DNA of 32,103 nucleotides from Akkermansiaceae bacterium. GTDB taxonomy: Bacteria > Verrucomicrobiota > Verrucomicrobiia > Verrucomicrobiales > Akkermansiaceae. The DNA is taken from NCBI GenBank assembly GCA_018676385.1, contig JABHEX010000132.1, positions 1 through 32,103 of the forward strand, written 5' to 3'. Within the stretch, counting starts at the first letter, position 1. Every line of letters begins with the position of its first letter. Under the pieces are notes generated by a model. That model ran no database searches. It was not told the DNA's origin and was given only the letters and a program-made list of their open reading frames with translations. Made by a program: the position numbers and the translations under genes. Shown piece by piece: positions 28,816 to 32,103 of this stretch.

Positions 28816-30348
28816 ATGAGCAGCATCCTCCAGGAACTAGAACAGCAAATCGCCAACGTCTCATCGACAGTTGAAAAAACCAACGTCGGCACAGTCCGCG
28901 AGACCGGTGACGGTGTGGCAAAGGTCGAAGGCCTCAGTGACGTGCAACTCAACGAGATGATCGAATTCCCCGGTGGTCTTATGGGTCTCGCACTTAACCT
29001 TGAGGAAAGTGAAGTCGGTGTCGTGTTCCTCGGCGACGGTCTCCACATCAAGGAAGGCGACGAGTGCAGCACCACAGGAAAACTTCTCTCCGTGCCCGTA
29101 GGAAATGCGCTTCTCGGTCGTGTTGTCGATACCCTCGGCCGTCCAGTTGATGGCAAAGGCGACATCGAAGCCGCCGCACAATACCCTGTTGAAAAAATCG
29201 CACCCGGCATCATTAAAAGAAAATCCGTTTCTGTGCCACTACAGACTGGTATCGCATCCATCGATGCCATGATCCCAATTGGTCGTGGTCAGCGTGAGCT
29301 CATTATTGGTGACCGTTCCACAGGAAAAACCACCATCGCGGTGGACACCATCATTTCCCAGGCCAACCAGAACCGCGAGGCAGCTGAAGGCCGCATGAAG
29401 GATCACAAACCTGTGCGCTGCGTTTACGTAGCCATCGGTCAGAAACTCTCAAACGTAACTCGGACCGTTAAAACGCTTGAGGATGCTGGTGCCATGGAAA
29501 ACACCATCGTGGTGGTTGCTTCCGCATCCGACTCCGCGGCTAGCCAGTTCCTTGCTCCATATGCAGGTTGCTCGATGGCAGAATACCTCATGGACCAAGG
29601 TGAGGACGTGCTCATTGTTTATGATGATCTCTCTAAGCAGGCTGTTGCCTACCGTCAGGTTTCCCTGATTCTTCGCCGCCCATCAGGTCGTGAAGCATAT
29701 CCTGGTGACGTTTTCTACCTTCACTCCCGTCTGCTTGAGCGTTCCGCACGTCTCTCCGATGCTATGGGTGGTGGATCCATCACTGCATTGCCAATCATCG
29801 AGACCCAGGCGGGTGACGTTTCCGCTTATATCCCGACCAACGTGATTTCCATTACTGACGGTCAGATTTTCCTCGAAACCGACCTCTTTTACCAGGGTAT
29901 CCGCCCTGCTATCTCAGTGGGTCTCTCCGTTTCCCGTGTGGGATCCGCCGCGCAGACCAAGGCGATCAAAAAAGTTGCCGGAACCACCAAGCTGGACCTC
30001 GCGCAGTTCCGCGAACTTCAGGCGTTCGCCCAGTTCGGCTCCGATCTCGACGAAGGAACCAAGAAAAAACTCGACCGCGGTGCCCGCATTGTTGAGCTCT
30101 TCAAGCAAAACCAATACGCACCCAAGTCCATGGCAATGGAGGTGGCTATTCTCTGGTCAATGCAGAACGGATACTTCGACGATGTTGAAGTGGAGCGTAT
30201 CGAGGAATGCCAGGCAGCCCTCGAGACCTACTTCGACGAACGTAAGGCAGACGTCCTTCAGGCAATCGCCGATGAAAAAGCTCTCAGCGACGACCTCAAC
30301 GCCTCCTTAAAGACCGCCGTCGAGGACTTCAAAGCATCCTGGAAGTAA
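28816..30348 (+). CDS. atpA: F0F1 ATP synthase subunit alpha
   Basis: [16 protein letters not shown]-loop; [36 protein letters not shown]. Confidence 0.98.
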   Translation: MSSILQELEQQIANVSSTVEKTNVGTVRETGDGVAKVEGLSDVQLNEMIEFPGGLMGLALNLEESEVGVVFLGDGLHIKEGDECSTTGKLLSVPVGNALLGRVVDTLGRPVDGKGDIEAAAQYPVEKIAPGIIKRKSVSVPLQTGIASIDAMIPIGRGQRELIIGDRSTGKTTIAVDTIISQANQNREAAEGRMKDHKPVRCVYVAIGQKLSNVTRTVKTLEDAGAMENTIVVVASASDSAASQFLAPYAGCSMAEYLMDQGEDVLIVYDDLSKQAVAYRQVSLILRRPSGREAYPGDVFYLHSRLLERSARLSDAMGGGSITALPIIETQAGDVSAYIPTNVISITDGQIFLETDLFYQGIRPAISVGLSVSRVGSAAQTKAIKKVAGTTKLDLAQFRELQAFAQFGSDLDEGTKKKLDRGARIVELFKQNQYAPKSMAMEVAILWSMQNGYFDDVEVERIEECQAALETYFDERKADVLQAIADEKALSDDLNASLKTAVEDFKASWK

Positions 30349-30389
30349 TTCCAATTCTTCATTCTGCAATTCTTCAATCGTTCATTTAA

Positions 30390-32103
<1,714 letters not shown>

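Noticed and set aside
28791-29270. 159-aa and other minus-strand ORFs over atpA
   Set aside because: Antisense shadow ORFs in a biased-codon gene with no domain signature.

Overview
The 32.1 kb window looks chromosomal and is probably from Verrucomicrobiota; this is inferred from gene content, and no 16S rRNA gene is present. From left to right it contains: the end of an MECR/quinone-oxidoreductase-like gene; a small Cys-rich secreted protein; a CAP-domain protein; tadA; an rpe-glcD-ligA cluster; CPXCG and cupin proteins; NfeD plus SPFH; a TPMT-like methyltransferase; a lipoprotein pair (permuted papain-like protein plus PLD/cardiolipin-synthase-like protein); a TMEM43-family protein; a methyltransferase; a DUF1080 protein; a long adenylate kinase-like protein; a DUF4202 protein; an RluA-type pseudouridine synthase; an arsR-GAPDH-arsJ arsenic operon; an unusual membrane protein whose N-terminus looks like an inactivated REP-associated (Y1/HUH) transposase; msrB; mlaE; an HU gene; a second permuted papain-like protein; and an ATP synthase operon, atpB-E-F-H-A-G-D, cut off inside atpD by the window edge. 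The most interesting signals are: (i) the apparently domesticated RAYT fused to a transmembrane segment and a novel C-terminal domain; (ii) a GTAG-preceded REP-like palindrome between atpG and atpD; (iii) several perfect operator-like palindromes (CRP-like upstream of atpB, 20 bp between HU and the YiiX-like gene, and one overlapping the arsR start); and (iv) a strong hairpin between atpE and atpF. No CRISPR array, tRNA, rRNA or intact mobile element was recognised. All homology statements come from reading motifs, not from database searches.
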